From: Sphingomonas sp. dw_22
GTDB taxonomy: Bacteria > Pseudomonadota > Alphaproteobacteria > Sphingomonadales > Sphingomonadaceae
Direction: 5' to 3'
NCBI RefSeq assembly: GCF_018449795.1
Contig: NZ_JAAVVE010000033.1
Coordinates: 1-48,685 of the forward strand
DNA: 48,685 bases
In this document: one piece after another, positions 1-8,488 of the stretch
How positions within the stretch are numbered: the first letter of the stretch is position 1
Layout of the letters: each line of letters starts with the position of its first letter
Notes under the pieces: model-generated
Databases searched by the model: none
What the model saw: only the letters and a program-made list of their open reading frames with translations
What the model was told of the DNA's origin: nothing
Made by a program: the position numbers and the translations under genes

Positions 1-63
1 ATCTGTCGGGCCTGGCCCTGGCATGCCGAATGTCGATACTGACCGGATGCTCCCGCCCGGGGT

Positions 64-585
64 TCAGCAGCCCCGCGGCGCGGCAGCTTTCGGGGCCTCG
101 CGCGGATCGACGCCCAGCGCCGCGTTGGTCAGTGCGGCCTGCGCCTCGGCCAGGCCCGCGTCGGAACGCAGCGTGGCCGATGCCTGGTGGAGCGGCATCC
201 CGGTCCTGGCGTCCAGCGTGCGGATATTGAGCGTCAGCAGCTTCCCGCCCTCGAACAGCCGCTTCTCCGCCGGCGGATCGATCCAGTCCGGATTCGAGGC
301 GCCGCATTTGCCCGGCGTGAAGGCGCCGACGGTACGCGCGCGCGCCGCCGTGCTCACTTCGACGCGCAGGTCCGGCGTGGCGCTCGGCGTATAGCCGAGC
401 CGGCGCAGCCGCGCCTCGACCAGCGGAGCCGCGGCCTGCGATCCCGCATCCGGCGCGGCGACGATGGCGAAGGTCTGCGCACCGGCGGGAATGCCGGGGG
501 GCAGCGACGCGACCGTCGCGACCGGCTTGGGCGTGCAGGCCGCGAGAAGCCCCGCCGCGGCGAATATGAACGCAAGTTCCCTCAT
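64..585 (-). CDS. Putative outer-membrane/periplasmic lipoprotein, DUF4136-like
   Basis: Predicted 173-residue lipoprotein. The N-terminus is a short hydrophobic signal ending in a lipobox (LLAAC), so the Cys should be lipidated after export. The body resembles DUF4136: a stretch like 'aieraLaakGy..pDlrV' is visible (VEARLRRLGYTPSATPDLRV), and the C-terminal third has 'LLTLNIRTLDARTGMPLHQ', matching the usual end of that domain where the protein describes modification of a cell-envelope component. I chose the ATG at 585 because GAGGG lies just upstream; an in-frame GTG at 594 is the alternative. The function of DUF4136 proteins is unknown. The family assignment is by pattern only. Confidence 0.7.
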   Translation of the reverse strand: MRELAFIFAAAGLLAACTPKPVATVASLPPGIPAGAQTFAIVAAPDAGSQAAAPLVEARLRRLGYTPSATPDLRVEVSTAARARTVGAFTPGKCGASNPDWIDPPAEKRLFEGGKLLTLNIRTLDARTGMPLHQASATLRSDAGLAEAQAALTNAALGVDPREAPKAAAPRGC

Positions 586-698
586 GACCCTCACCAGCCC
601 GTTGGCGCTGCGCGGAACCGTTACCGTTGTTTACACCCGAGCCCGCGCGCCGCGTGATACGCCTCTAGCATCATCATTTAGCGGCAAGGCACAAGACG

Positions 699-869
699 AT
701 GAAGTTCGAAGTCTATCAGGATCGTCGGGGCGAGTTCCGCTGGCGCCTCAAGCATTCGAACGGAAACATCCTGGCCGTGTCGTCCGAAGGCTACAAGGCG
801 AAGGCCAGCGCCCTGCGCTGCATCGAGAATATCCAGAACTCCGGAGAAGCCGAAGTTCACCACGCCTGA
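699..869 (+). CDS. DUF1508 (YegP-like) mini-protein
   Basis: A 56-residue protein starting MKFEVYQDRRGEFRWRLK. It matches a single DUF1508 repeat: an aromatic-rich N-terminal strand pair (FEVYQD..GEFRWRLKHSNG), then 'ILAVSSEGYKAKASALRCIENI', the usual position of the 'S..Y..k..a..gI..V' part. E. coli YegP carries two such repeats; alphaproteobacterial versions with one repeat of about this length are common. Function is unknown. The stop codon lies inside the first unit of a short tandem duplication. The gene sits alone, 94 bases before mscL, with a hairpin between them. Confidence 0.8.
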   Translation: MKFEVYQDRRGEFRWRLKHSNGNILAVSSEGYKAKASALRCIENIQNSGEAEVHHA

Positions 870-891
870 GGTCTGCACGCCCTGAGGTCTG
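861..891. repeat. Tandem duplication at the 3' end of the DUF1508 gene
   Basis: Two head-to-tail copies of a 15-16 base unit (CACGCCTGAGGTCTG at 861-875 and CACGCCCTGAGGTCTG at 876-891, differing by one extra C). The first unit holds the stop codon of the DUF1508 gene, so the duplication does not alter its product. It looks like a simple replication slippage event. Confidence 0.8.
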
Positions 892-895
892 GTGC

Positions 896-944
896 GGCGG
901 GGCCCGCGAACTCCCCCCTCTATCGCGGCCCCGCCAACCTTTTT
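896..944 (+). terminator. Hairpin plus T-run between DUF1508 gene and mscL
   Basis: Nine-base arms GGCGGGGCC (896-904) and GGCCCCGCC (927-935) are perfect complements, and TTTTT follows at 940-944. The 22-base loop is longer than usual. It fits an intrinsic terminator of the upstream gene; the mscL ribosome site (GCAGGAG) comes directly afterwards. Confidence 0.55.
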
Positions 945-963
945 CATTCAGGCAGGAGCCCCC

Positions 964-1386
964 ATGTTCAGCGATTTCCGCGCCTTCCTGGCGAAGGGCA
1001 ATGTCCTCAGCCTTGCCGTCGCCGTCATCATCGGCGCGGCCTTCGGCTCGATCGTCACGTCGCTGACCGACGACATCATCATGCCGGTGGTGGGCAGGAT
1101 CCTCGGCGGTCTCGATTTCTCGGGCTATTTCCTGATGCTCGGGTCGGTGCCCGAGGGCTATAGGGGCTCGCTCGCCAGCTATGCCGAGCTCAAGGCAGCG
1201 GGCGTCCCGCTGCTCGGCTATGGCCGCTTCCTGACGGTCTCGGTCAATTTCCTCATCCTCGCCTTCCTCATCTTCCTGATGGTGCGCGCCGCCGGCCGGA
1301 TCATCCGCGAGGCGGCAGCCGAGCCGAGCGACGAAGTGCTCCTCCTCCGCGAGATCCGCGACGCGCTGCGCAGCAGGGCCGGATAA
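964..1386 (+). CDS. mscL: Large-conductance mechanosensitive channel MscL
   Basis: A 140-residue inner-membrane channel that opens under membrane tension to release osmolytes on hypo-osmotic shock. The first amphipathic helix and TM1 read MFSDFRAFLAKGNVLSLAVAV then IIGAAFGSIVTSLTDDIIMP, the MscL signature with the gating constriction in TM1. A periplasmic loop (about residues 45-75) and TM2 (FLTVSVNFLILAFLIFLMV) follow, with a charged C-terminal bundle helix. Length is normal for the family. The ATG at 964 was preferred over upstream in-frame starts because it begins exactly at the conserved N-terminus and is preceded by GCAGGAGCCCCC. It appears to be monocistronic. Confidence 0.96.
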   Translation: MFSDFRAFLAKGNVLSLAVAVIIGAAFGSIVTSLTDDIIMPVVGRILGGLDFSGYFLMLGSVPEGYRGSLASYAELKAAGVPLLGYGRFLTVSVNFLILAFLIFLMVRAAGRIIREAAAEPSDEVLLLREIRDALRSRAG

Positions 1387-1429
1387 GCACCGGCCCGTTC
1401 CGGCAGGAACCGCAAACGCAGGAGCCCGC

Positions 1430-1738
1430 ATGGATTTTCTGGAGGGGGAGCATGACCTCCCCCCATATCGGGACCGCGCCGCTGCCGGGGGCGCCAGCGA
1501 GGCCGGTGGTTCCGCCGGACCGGGCGGGAGCTTGACCGGCAAGATCATCCGTATCAACGGCGCGAGCCAGAAAGTGGCGATCTCCAGGCTGGCCGGCGGC
1601 GGCGTGCGGATCGAAGGCGCGGATGGAATCCGCAACGGCAAGACGGTCCTGCTCCTGGTCGCCGGGGGTCCGGTGATCGAGCTGTCGGTACGATGGGTGA
1701 TTGGCGATCAGGCCGGAGCGATCGTTCTGGGGCGATAG
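1430..1738 (+). CDS. Small PilZ-like protein
   Basis: A 102-residue protein with a Gly/Ala-rich, probably disordered first 35 residues and a beta-rich remainder. Residues about 48-100 (ISRLAGGGVRIEGADG, then VIELSVRWVIGDQAGAIVL) look like the second half of a PilZ domain, where 'D/N-x-S-x-x-G-x-x' is followed by 'VRW..g...G..F'. The canonical RxxxR c-di-GMP switch is not evident, and Ser is followed by RLAGGG rather than the usual S..G, so nucleotide binding is doubtful. It lies 43 bases after mscL on the same strand and could be co-transcribed with it. Function is unproven. Confidence 0.55.
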   Translation: MDFLEGEHDLPPYRDRAAAGGASEAGGSAGPGGSLTGKIIRINGASQKVAISRLAGGGVRIEGADGIRNGKTVLLLVAGGPVIELSVRWVIGDQAGAIVLGR

Positions 1739-1886
1739 GGTTTTCGGCGGACGGTTATGCCGCTGATGGTTTATGGTTGGGCGCCGATCTCTGAGATGCT
1801 AGGCCGCAGTGGCCGATCATCCGGCGCTTCCAGGAGTTGCGGTTGGCCCGGGCCAGCTGTTAACAAGCAGCTTGACTGCACCAAAT

Positions 1887-1912
1887 AAGGGCGGGGCTGC
1901 GGCCCCGCCTTT
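1887..1912. terminator. GC-rich hairpin
   Basis: GGCGGGGC (1890-1897) pairs with GCCCCGCC (1902-1909) around a four-base loop. The pairing extends through a G-T pair and two A-T pairs into TTTT. It is a strong stem with a short T-tail on the plus strand and could stop transcription arriving from the PilZ-like gene. The rest of 1739-2039 holds no gene that I can support. Confidence 0.5.
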
Positions 1913-2039
1913 TCCTTGACCGAGGGATGCTCGATCCGCATCGGGGAGCCGAGGTGATCGGCATTTTCGGATATTCCACTGGTGAAGTTCGAAGGGCGGC
2001 GAAGTGGCCGGCCCGCTTCGTCCAGGCAGCCCGCAACGG

Positions 2040-2838
2040 TTTCTGAAAGCTTCGCGATGATATCGGCGCGACTTTATCGCATCGAGGTCCGCGAGCGGTT
2101 GCTGGGAGACCAGGATGCTGCCTTCTCCGGTCCGGTCGAGATCGAGGATGACGATCAGCGCGAGGGTGAGCAGCAGCGGGAGCAGGCCGATCGATGCCCG
2201 GCGCAGCCCGCGGTGCGACGCCGAGACCTGGCCCAGCATGAAGACGGCGAGCAGCACATCAGAGCAGCAGCACGTTGAGCACGCGATCGGGAATGTTCGC
2301 CGATCGCGCCGAGAGCCGTGCCGCGGCGACGCCGAAACTTTGCCGACCGCCTGGATCAATCCCTGTGCGATCGGCAGCGACGGCTCCGCGGACGGCCGTG
2401 CCATTGCTGCTCAGAGCCGATCCTGGCGCCGCTCCGTCTCCGCCATGCCGTCGCGGCCGGCATAGGCTTCGGACCAGCGCAGCCGCGCATCGACATATTG
2501 CCGGAGCAGCGCGCCCATCGCCGCCCGGTCGGGCGCGTACAGCAACTGGGCTTCGCGCCAAGTGGAGTCGAACGCATTGGCCTCCTGCACGACAAGGTCG
2601 CGCCGCGCTTCGAAGCGGTTGAGCGCGAGCGAGAAGGTGAAGCCGAGCAGCAGGGCAAACAGCCCCAGCATCGCGGTCAGCGCAGATAATCCTGGTCGGA
2701 GCCTGGCCGCTCGGGCCCGGCGTGCTGCCGATGCGACATCCGTGCCGCGGCGCGATAGCCAAGCTCCGCGCCGGCGATCAAGGCCAGGAACAGCAGGACG
2801 CCGAGCAGCGGCAGGAGCAGGCTGTGCAACCAGGGCAT
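2040..2838 (-). pseudogene. Broken DUF4239 (bestrophin-like) membrane protein
   Basis: Pieces of a DUF4239 protein can be followed across three reading frames. From ATG 2838: a first TM (LLLPLLGVLLFLALIAGAEL) up to SDQDYLR, then a stop near 2677. After a frameshift: LSALTAMLGLFALLLGFTFS then NRFEARRDLVVQEANAF, the family's best-conserved block. This frame ends in a TGA at 2411-2413, exactly where the family usually has Trp (QDRL-stop-AAMARP). The following SLPIAQGLIQAVGK fits, then a second frame supplies RLSARSANIPDRVLNVLLL. The first frame returns for TM segments near LLPLLLTLALIVILDLDRTG and SQQPLADL. At least three frameshifts and one nonsense codon make it a pseudogene; the 3' limit is approximate. 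Confidence 0.75.
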
Positions 2839-2909
2839 GACTATCCTCCTCACGGGAGCAGCACCGGAACCAGGGAACGCCCGGCGGGCGGAGCATCGGG
2901 TCTGAAGAT

Positions 2910-2922
2910 TGGTGCACCCGAC
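2910..2922. repeat. Copy of the tRNA-Arg 3' end (candidate att site)
   Basis: TGGTGCACCCGAC at 2910-2922 is identical to 16574-16586, the last 13 bases (including CCA) of the tRNA-Arg(CCG) gene, in direct orientation. It lies in a 361-base stretch (2839-3199) without a gene. Islands inserted by tRNA-specific integrases leave a copy of the tRNA 3' end at the far edge, on the side where this repeat is found. No integrase gene is visible, and 13 bases is short for an att core. Confidence 0.4.
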
Positions 2923-3093
2923 ATGAGTATGATGGGCACTCAGACTATTGGGAAATTTTTGTTCGCCTGACCCGGTAAGGTCGGCTTTACGCCCGATCCC
3001 GGCCCGGGCGCTCGTGAAATAGCCGGCCAGCCCCGAAAGCCACCCCTCACCGCCAGTCCGGCCGGCAATGGGCACCGCTTGGCTACTGTGTGT

Positions 3094-3123
3094 GAATTTT
3101 ATGTGTGTTTGTCACAAAAATTC
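3094..3123. promoter_or_regulatory. Inverted repeat in AT-rich region upstream of the TonB receptor
   Basis: GAATTTT (3094-3100) and AAAATTC (3117-3123) are perfect inverted repeats 16 bases apart, in the only AT-rich patch of an otherwise GC-rich 361-base leader. It ends about 75 bases before the receptor start. It may be an operator, for instance for the DeoR-type regulator downstream, and probably overlaps the promoter. I see no convincing -35/-10 pair. Nothing else is evident in 2839-3199 apart from the tRNA-like repeat. Confidence 0.35.
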
Positions 3124-3199
3124 CACGTGTGGCGCATAGTGCGCCGGCTGCGGCACGGTTTCACCGCGGCGCAAAATTCAATCATAATTGGGGGTTCCG

Positions 3200-6100
3200 A
3201 TGTTTCGCCACACGCGACTTTCGTCGCGCGCAGCCTTGCGTGCGCTGTTGATGCTCGGCACGACCGTTCCGGCCGTCGCCATGAATACGCTGCCCGCCAG
3301 CGCGCAGGATTATACGAACATCGCGGCCTCGGGCCGTGTGACGGCGGAGGACGGCACGCCGCTTGTCGGCGCCCAGGTGAAGATCACCTCTTCGGACAAG
3401 GGCGTCAGCCGTTCGGTGACGACCGATGGCAGCGGCGCCTACACCATCCCGCAGCTCGCGCCCGGCAACTATGACTTCACCGTCAGCGCGGAGGGCTATG
3501 CGACCTATACCGAGGGCGGCATCCCGCTGACGCGCGAAACCGGCGGCGCGAACACCTTTCATTTGATTTCGGCCTCGCGGAACAACGAGATCGTCGTGAC
3601 CGGCTCGCGCCAGCGCGTCGCGGACTTCCAGGATACCACCGTCGGCAGCACCATCAACCTCGCCTCGCTGACCGAGCGCGTACCGGTCGGTCGCACGCTG
3701 CGGGACGTGATGCTGCTAACGCCGGGCGCGGTCCAGGGCTCGTCGCCTTCGAACGGGGGCTTCGCCAACCAGGTGTCGATCGCCGGCGCGGCCTTCACCG
3801 AGAACGCCTTCTACATCAACGGCCTGAACGTCACCGATTTCGTCTCGGGCGGTCAGCCGACCGAGGTACCGTTCGACTTCTACCAGACCGTCGAGGTGAA
3901 GACCGGCGGCGCCCCGGCGGAGTTCGGTCGCGCGACCGGCGGCTATGTCGTCGCCACCACCAAGTCGGGTTCCAACGAATATCATGCGAGCGCGACCGGC
4001 ATCTGGGAGCCGGACGGTTTGCGCGGCAGCTCGCCATCGACCCGCACGACCGACTATCGTCACGCCACCGCCAGCCGGCAGGAACTGATCCTCCAGGCCA
4101 GCGGCCCGGTCATCAAGGACCATCTGTTCGTCTACGGCCTCTACAATTTCCGCAACATCCGCTCGATGACCCCGCAGGCCAACCAGGACAATGCGACGGG
4201 CGTGACGAACACGAGCCCGTTCTGGGGCGGCAAGGTCGACGCCTATATCACCGGCGACCATCATCTCGAGTTCACCTATTTCGACACGACCAACGACACG
4301 CACAACCGCAGCTATGACTGGGATCGCACCAACTTCACGCTCGGCGAGAAGACCGGCGGCACCAATGCCCGCGCGGGCGGCATCAACTATGTCGGCCGCT
4401 ATACGGGCACCTTCACGCCGTGGCTGACGCTGTCCGGCGCCTATGGCGTCAACAAGCTGCGCTCGGGCAACGTGCCGCTCGACATCACCAACCCGCAGGT
4501 GGTCGATTACCGGACGGATCCGGCCGGCATCCAGATCGGCCTCAACAAGGTCACCGACGCCTTCAGCCAGACCGACGACGAGCGCGAATTCTATCGCGTC
4601 GACGCCGATCTGCAGTTCCATCTGTTCGGCGCGCACCACGTTCGCGCCGGCTATGATCATGAGAAGGACACGCAGTCGCAGACCTTCGAGACCATCGGCG
4701 GCGGCGCCCTCAAGATCTATGCCGTCACCGAGGATTCGGCCGCGCGCATCGGCCTGCCGGTCGGCACGGAATATTACACGACGCGCGTCTATGCCCAGAA
4801 CGGCATCGCCCATGTCCGCAACGAAGCCTTCTACCTGCAGGATCAATGGTCGCTGCTCGACAACCGGCTGCGCCTGGATCTCGGCGTGCGCAACGACCGC
4901 TTCAGCAATCAGGGCGTGAACGGCGAGTCGTTCTTCGAATCGGGCAATCAATGGGCCCCGCGCCTTGGCGTCTCGTTCGATCCGCTCGGCGACGGGCGCA
5001 CCAAGATCTTCGGATCCTATGCGCAATATTATCTGCCGATGGCCGGCGACATCAATCTGAACGTAGCGGGCAGTCTCGTCACCTATACGCGATACAATCT
5101 CTTCAACGGCGTGAGTGGCGCCGGCAACATCCCGGTCGAAGGCGCGCCGATCCTGACGGTCACCAACACCACCGCCTGCCCCGATACCCAGGTGAAGAAT
5201 TGCGAAGTCTCGGCCGACGGCTCGGCGTTCAATCCGTCCGGCGCGATCGCGAGCAACATCAAGCCGCAGTCGGACAATGAGTTCATCCTGGGCGCCGAGC
5301 ACCAGTTCGGCGATCATGTCCGCATCGGTGCCTATTTCACGCATCGCGAGCTCAAGAACGTCATCGAGGACATCTCGATCGATGCCGGCGCCCGCGCCTA
5401 TTGCGTCGCCCAGGGCTTCACCGCGGCGGCCTGCCAGGCGGCATATCCCGGCGGCAGCCAGTTCGTCATCGCCAATCCGGGCAAGGACGTGACGGTGCAG
5501 ATCAACAAGCTGCCCGACGGCACCACCCCGACGGTGACGCTCAAGGCATCCGAGCTCGACTATCCGAAGCCGAGCCGCAACTATAACGCGCTGACGCTGA
5601 CCTTCGATCGCACCTTCGACCAGAAGTGGAGCCTTTCGGCGTCCTACACGCTCGCGTTCGACAAGGGGAATTATGAGGGCGGCGTCCGGTCGGAGAACGG
5701 GCAGCTCGCGATCAACCGCACCGCGGACTTCGACTCGCCGGGCTTCGTCAACGGAGCCTATGGCTATCTGCCGAACGACCGCCGGCACAGCTTCAAGGCC
5801 TATGGCAGCTACCGCCTGTTCGACGCGCTAGATCTGGGTGCCAACGCGGTGATCCAGTCGCCCGAGCACTATAGCTGCATCGGCGCGGTGCCGGTGGATG
5901 TCGACGCCTATGCGAACACCTATCACGGTTATGCTTATTACTGTCGCGGCCAGCTCATTCCGCGCGGCACCGCATTCAACGGCGACTGGCTGACCCAGTT
6001 CGATATCAGTGCGGTCGCCCATTTGCCGCTGCCGTACAAGGTCGATGCTTCGATCCGCCTCGACATCTTCAATGTGTTCAACAGCAATGCGGTGACGTCG

Positions 6101-6211
6101 TACAACAATTTCGGCGAACAGGGCGACGGATCGGCCAACCCCGACTATCGCTCGCCGGTCAACTATCAGTCGCCGCGTTCCATGCGGCTGACGGCACGCC
6201 TCGGTTTCTGA
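3200..6211 (+). CDS. TonB-dependent receptor, Oar-like with carboxypeptidase-regulatory domain
   Basis: A 1003-residue outer-membrane protein. It opens with a signal peptide (hydrophobic ALRALLMLGTTVPAVAM, likely cut after ASAQ). A carboxypeptidase-D-regulatory-like beta domain follows at about residues 38-115 (SGRVTAEDGTPLVGAQVKI ... GNYDFTVSAEGY), then a TonB-box-like EIVVTG, a plug domain (about 130-250, with GGAPAEFGRATGGYV and KSGSNEYH) and a long 22-strand-type barrel ending in an aromatic residue (ARLGF). Such Oar-like receptors take up substrates by TonB energy; the substrate cannot be read from sequence. The DeoR-type regulator directly downstream suggests a sugar or carbohydrate-related ligand, which is an inference. 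The ATG at 3200 begins the signal peptide; an upstream TTG is in frame but less likely. Confidence 0.93.
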   Translation: MFRHTRLSSRAALRALLMLGTTVPAVAMNTLPASAQDYTNIAASGRVTAEDGTPLVGAQVKITSSDKGVSRSVTTDGSGAYTIPQLAPGNYDFTVSAEGYATYTEGGIPLTRETGGANTFHLISASRNNEIVVTGSRQRVADFQDTTVGSTINLASLTERVPVGRTLRDVMLLTPGAVQGSSPSNGGFANQVSIAGAAFTENAFYINGLNVTDFVSGGQPTEVPFDFYQTVEVKTGGAPAEFGRATGGYVVATTKSGSNEYHASATGIWEPDGLRGSSPSTRTTDYRHATASRQELILQASGPVIKDHLFVYGLYNFRNIRSMTPQANQDNATGVTNTSPFWGGKVDAYITGDHHLEFTYFDTTNDTHNRSYDWDRTNFTLGEKTGGTNARAGGINYVGRYTGTFTPWLTLSGAYGVNKLRSGNVPLDITNPQVVDYRTDPAGIQIGLNKVTDAFSQTDDEREFYRVDADLQFHLFGAHHVRAGYDHEKDTQSQTFETIGGGALKIYAVTEDSAARIGLPVGTEYYTTRVYAQNGIAHVRNEAFYLQDQWSLLDNRLRLDLGVRNDRFSNQGVNGESFFESGNQWAPRLGVSFDPLGDGRTKIFGSYAQYYLPMAGDINLNVAGSLVTYTRYNLFNGVSGAGNIPVEGAPILTVTNTTACPDTQVKNCEVSADGSAFNPSGAIASNIKPQSDNEFILGAEHQFGDHVRIGAYFTHRELKNVIEDISIDAGARAYCVAQGFTAAACQAAYPGGSQFVIANPGKDVTVQINKLPDGTTPTVTLKASELDYPKPSRNYNALTLTFDRTFDQKWSLSASYTLAFDKGNYEGGVRSENGQLAINRTADFDSPGFVNGAYGYLPNDRRHSFKAYGSYRLFDALDLGANAVIQSPEHYSCIGAVPVDVDAYANTYHGYAYYCRGQLIPRGTAFNGDWLTQFDISAVAHLPLPYKVDASIRLDIFNVFNSNAVTSYNNFGEQGDGSANPDYRSPVNYQSPRSMRLTARLGF

Positions 6212-6219
6212 GGCTTTTC

Positions 6220-6246
6220 GCCGGGGCCGGTCCTGCCGGCCCCGGC
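6220..6246 (+). terminator. Hairpin after the TonB receptor
   Basis: GCCGGGGCCGG (6220-6230) and CCGGCCCCGGC (6236-6246) form a perfect 11-bp stem with a five-base loop, nine bases after the receptor stop. There is no T-run after it, so it may protect the mRNA end or attenuate read-through into the regulator rather than terminate fully. Confidence 0.5.
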
Positions 6247-6317
6247 ACATCCTGCTTGCAAAATCATGGACGCCCAGCATGTCTCGCCGGGGTGTTGGAT
6301 CGTGGGGAATCAGTGCG

Positions 6318-7085
6318 ATGGAGGGAGCGATAGAGAAAAGATCAAAGCGTCAGCGCGAGATCATGTCTCGGCTGCGCAGCGGGCGGACGCTGTCGGTGAC
6401 GGCGCTTGCGGCCGATCTCTCCGTGTCGGACGAGACGATCCGTCGCGAGCTGCGCGCGCTCGAGGATCATGGCGTCATCATCCGCGAACATGGCGGCGCG
6501 CGCATGGCCGCTCCGGTGCATGAGGGGCCTCTCCATCAGCGGATGGAGGAGAATGCGGACGCGAAGCTGCGCATCGCCCGCGCGGCGGCCGAGCTCGTGC
6601 CCGATGGTGGGATCGTCTTCATCGATGCCGGCACGACGAGCTGCTTCATCGCGCGCCAACTCGTCGAGCGGCGCTCGCTCACCGTCATCACCAATTCCTT
6701 GCGCGTGGCGAGCGATCTTGGCGGCATCAACAACAACCGCCTGTTCCTCGCCGGAGGACAGATGGATTACGACTATCGCGCCTTTTCGGACCATAATGCG
6801 CTGGATTATGTCCGCGGCTTGACCCCGCACCTCGCCATTCTCTCCGTCGGCGGGATCAGCATCGAGCGCGGGTTGATGGATTTCCATCCCGGCGAGGCGG
6901 AGATGAGTCGGATCGTCTATGCCACTTCGAGGCAGGTGCTGCTCGCGGCCGATTCGTCCAAGTTCGGCCGCTATGCGCTGGTCCAGACCGCGGCCCTCAC
7001 CGATGTCGACATCCTCGTTACCGACAAGCCGCTCGACGCAGACTTCGCCAGCGCCTTTGCTCACGCCGAGGTGGTGGTCGCCTGA
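6318..7085 (+). CDS. DeoR/GlpR-family transcriptional regulator
   Basis: A 255-residue regulator. Residues about 8-64 form the DeoR winged helix-turn-helix (KRQREIMSRLRSGRTLSVTA, then LSVSDETIRRELRALEDHGV with the typical REHGGA wing). The C-terminal DeoRC sensor domain shares the ISOCOT fold and contains DAGTTSCFIARQL and a late LAADSSKFGR, both conserved in sugar-phosphate-responsive members. These proteins usually repress sugar or nucleoside catabolic genes and are released by phosphosugars. The ATG at 6318 gives the usual family length and follows GGGGAA with good spacing; an upstream ATG at 6279 would add 13 unusual residues. It follows the TonB receptor and converges on the POT transporter, overlapping its 3' end by 25 bases. 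Confidence 0.9.
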   Translation: MEGAIEKRSKRQREIMSRLRSGRTLSVTALAADLSVSDETIRRELRALEDHGVIIREHGGARMAAPVHEGPLHQRMEENADAKLRIARAAAELVPDGGIVFIDAGTTSCFIARQLVERRSLTVITNSLRVASDLGGINNNRLFLAGGQMDYDYRAFSDHNALDYVRGLTPHLAILSVGGISIERGLMDFHPGEAEMSRIVYATSRQVLLAADSSKFGRYALVQTAALTDVDILVTDKPLDADFASAFAHAEVVVA

Positions 7086-8407
7086 CGCGTGCGGACGGCG
7101 CGCATCAGCGGCAGGCCTGCGACGAGCACGAGTAGCGCGCCGACGCCCGCTACGCCCGCTTGGAGCAGCCAGAAATGCCCGATGGCCATGCGCTCGTAGA
7201 AGACGCCGCTGAACCCGACCCACAAGCTGGCGAAGAAGCCGTGCAGGTAGAACAGTCCCATCCAGAAGCCGACCAGCCGCCCCGGCGCGATGCCGGCGAT
7301 GAGGCTCAACCCTGACGGCCAGATCAATACTATCGCGGCGTCGATCAGCAACAGATAGCCGAACGCCCAGGGAAGGGGCAGGGCCGTGTCGCCGCTGGTT
7401 GCGCCGCCGATCGCGAGAACCAGATATCCGGCCGCGCAGAACAGCCCGCCGAGCAGGATTTGGACCACCGCGCCGATCGCCACGCCGCGCCGCTCTAGCG
7501 CGCGCATCGCCCATTGCGATCCGCCGATCAGCGCCAGCGTGAAGGCACCGTCGAGCGAGAGGAACCAGGCGACCGGCATCGTCCATCCGCCCAGCCGCAG
7601 GTCGACACGGGTCCGCGCCCATACCAGGAAGATGTTGCTGAGCTGGTCATAGGCCGAATAGCAGAGATATACCGCCACCAGCGCGACGATCAGCAGGGCG
7701 GTGGCCGCGATCGGATCGGTCCGCGAACCGGCCGGCGCCGCGACGGCCTTCGCGCGGCTCGGTTCGGTGCCGCTACGCGCGTAGAATAGCAGCCCGATCG
7801 CGAGCGCCGCGGCGGCCGCCCCGATCGCATATGCCGGTCCGGCGAAGGCCGCCAGCGCACCGCACACCAGCGGGCCGCAGATCACGCCGGCGTTGAGGAA
7901 GCCAAGATAAAGGGCATAGCCGCGCCGCCGCTGCGCCTCGTCGCGAAACAGCAGCCCGACCTGCGCCGACAAATTTCCCTTCAGCAACCCGGTGCCGATC
8001 GCGAACGGGACCAGGCCGACCAGGAAGCTCCGCTCGCCCAGCATCATCGTCAGGCCGATCAGCATGCTGGCGCCGCCGCACGCTACCATCGTCCGCCGGC
8101 TGCCGACCATGTCGCCAATTAGTCCGCCGAGTGGGATCGACAGATAGATCAGCGCATTGGCATAGCCATAGATCTGCGAGGCGAGGCCGGTGGTGGAGAC
8201 CTGTCCGAACAGCGCCGCGCTCGCGTCGCGGATGGCGGCGGCCCCGATCACGCGCGACAGGTTCCCGGCCAGCACGTGATCGACCAGGATCAGCACGAGG
8301 AGCGACTTCATGCCGGACATGGCGAAGCGCTCCCAGAACTCCATCGCCGCCAGCGCGAGGAAGCGCGAGGTCAGCACCTTGTCGTCCGTCGCCGCGCCCG
8401 ATTCCAT
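7061..8407 (-). CDS. POT/PTR-family peptide MFS transporter
   Basis: A 448-residue inner-membrane protein with about 12 predicted helices. The first helix carries EFWERFAMSGMKSLLVL, containing the ExxER motif diagnostic of proton-coupled oligopeptide transporters. The 'YGYANALIYLSIPLGGLIGD' loop matches the POT helix 2-3 signature, and KGNLSAQVG resembles the 'kPn.sa..gdq' motif after helix 4. Members import di- and tripeptides, or related compounds, with protons. The start was put at ATG 8407; a GTG one codon earlier is equally in frame. Downstream it converges on the DeoR gene, and upstream lies the phospholipase C gene on the same strand 81 bases away, so an operon is possible. Confidence 0.88.
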   Translation of the reverse strand: MESGAATDDKVLTSRFLALAAMEFWERFAMSGMKSLLVLILVDHVLAGNLSRVIGAAAIRDASAALFGQVSTTGLASQIYGYANALIYLSIPLGGLIGDMVGSRRTMVACGGASMLIGLTMMLGERSFLVGLVPFAIGTGLLKGNLSAQVGLLFRDEAQRRRGYALYLGFLNAGVICGPLVCGALAAFAGPAYAIGAAAAALAIGLLFYARSGTEPSRAKAVAAPAGSRTDPIAATALLIVALVAVYLCYSAYDQLSNIFLVWARTRVDLRLGGWTMPVAWFLSLDGAFTLALIGGSQWAMRALERRGVAIGAVVQILLGGLFCAAGYLVLAIGGATSGDTALPLPWAFGYLLLIDAAIVLIWPSGLSLIAGIAPGRLVGFWMGLFYLHGFFASLWVGFSGVFYERMAIGHFWLLQAGVAGVGALLVLVAGLPLMRAVRTRQATTTSA

Positions 8408-8488
8408 CACGCCCGCCCTTATCGAACGGTGCCCCTAGGCGCCCTTCGCAACAGGCTGATGACAACCGGGCAGGCGGCGCGCAGGCCT

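Noticed and set aside
1739..2039. Additional gene on the minus strand continuing the DUF4239 frame
   Set aside because: The frame stays open to 1817, but its translation past SQQPLADL has no family resemblance and is probably a read-through after degradation.
3716..5788. 690-codon open frame antisense to the TonB receptor
   Set aside because: It is a shadow of the receptor in high-G+C sequence: Arg/Ala/Gly-rich composition, no domain and no ribosome site, while the plus strand encodes an unmistakable receptor.
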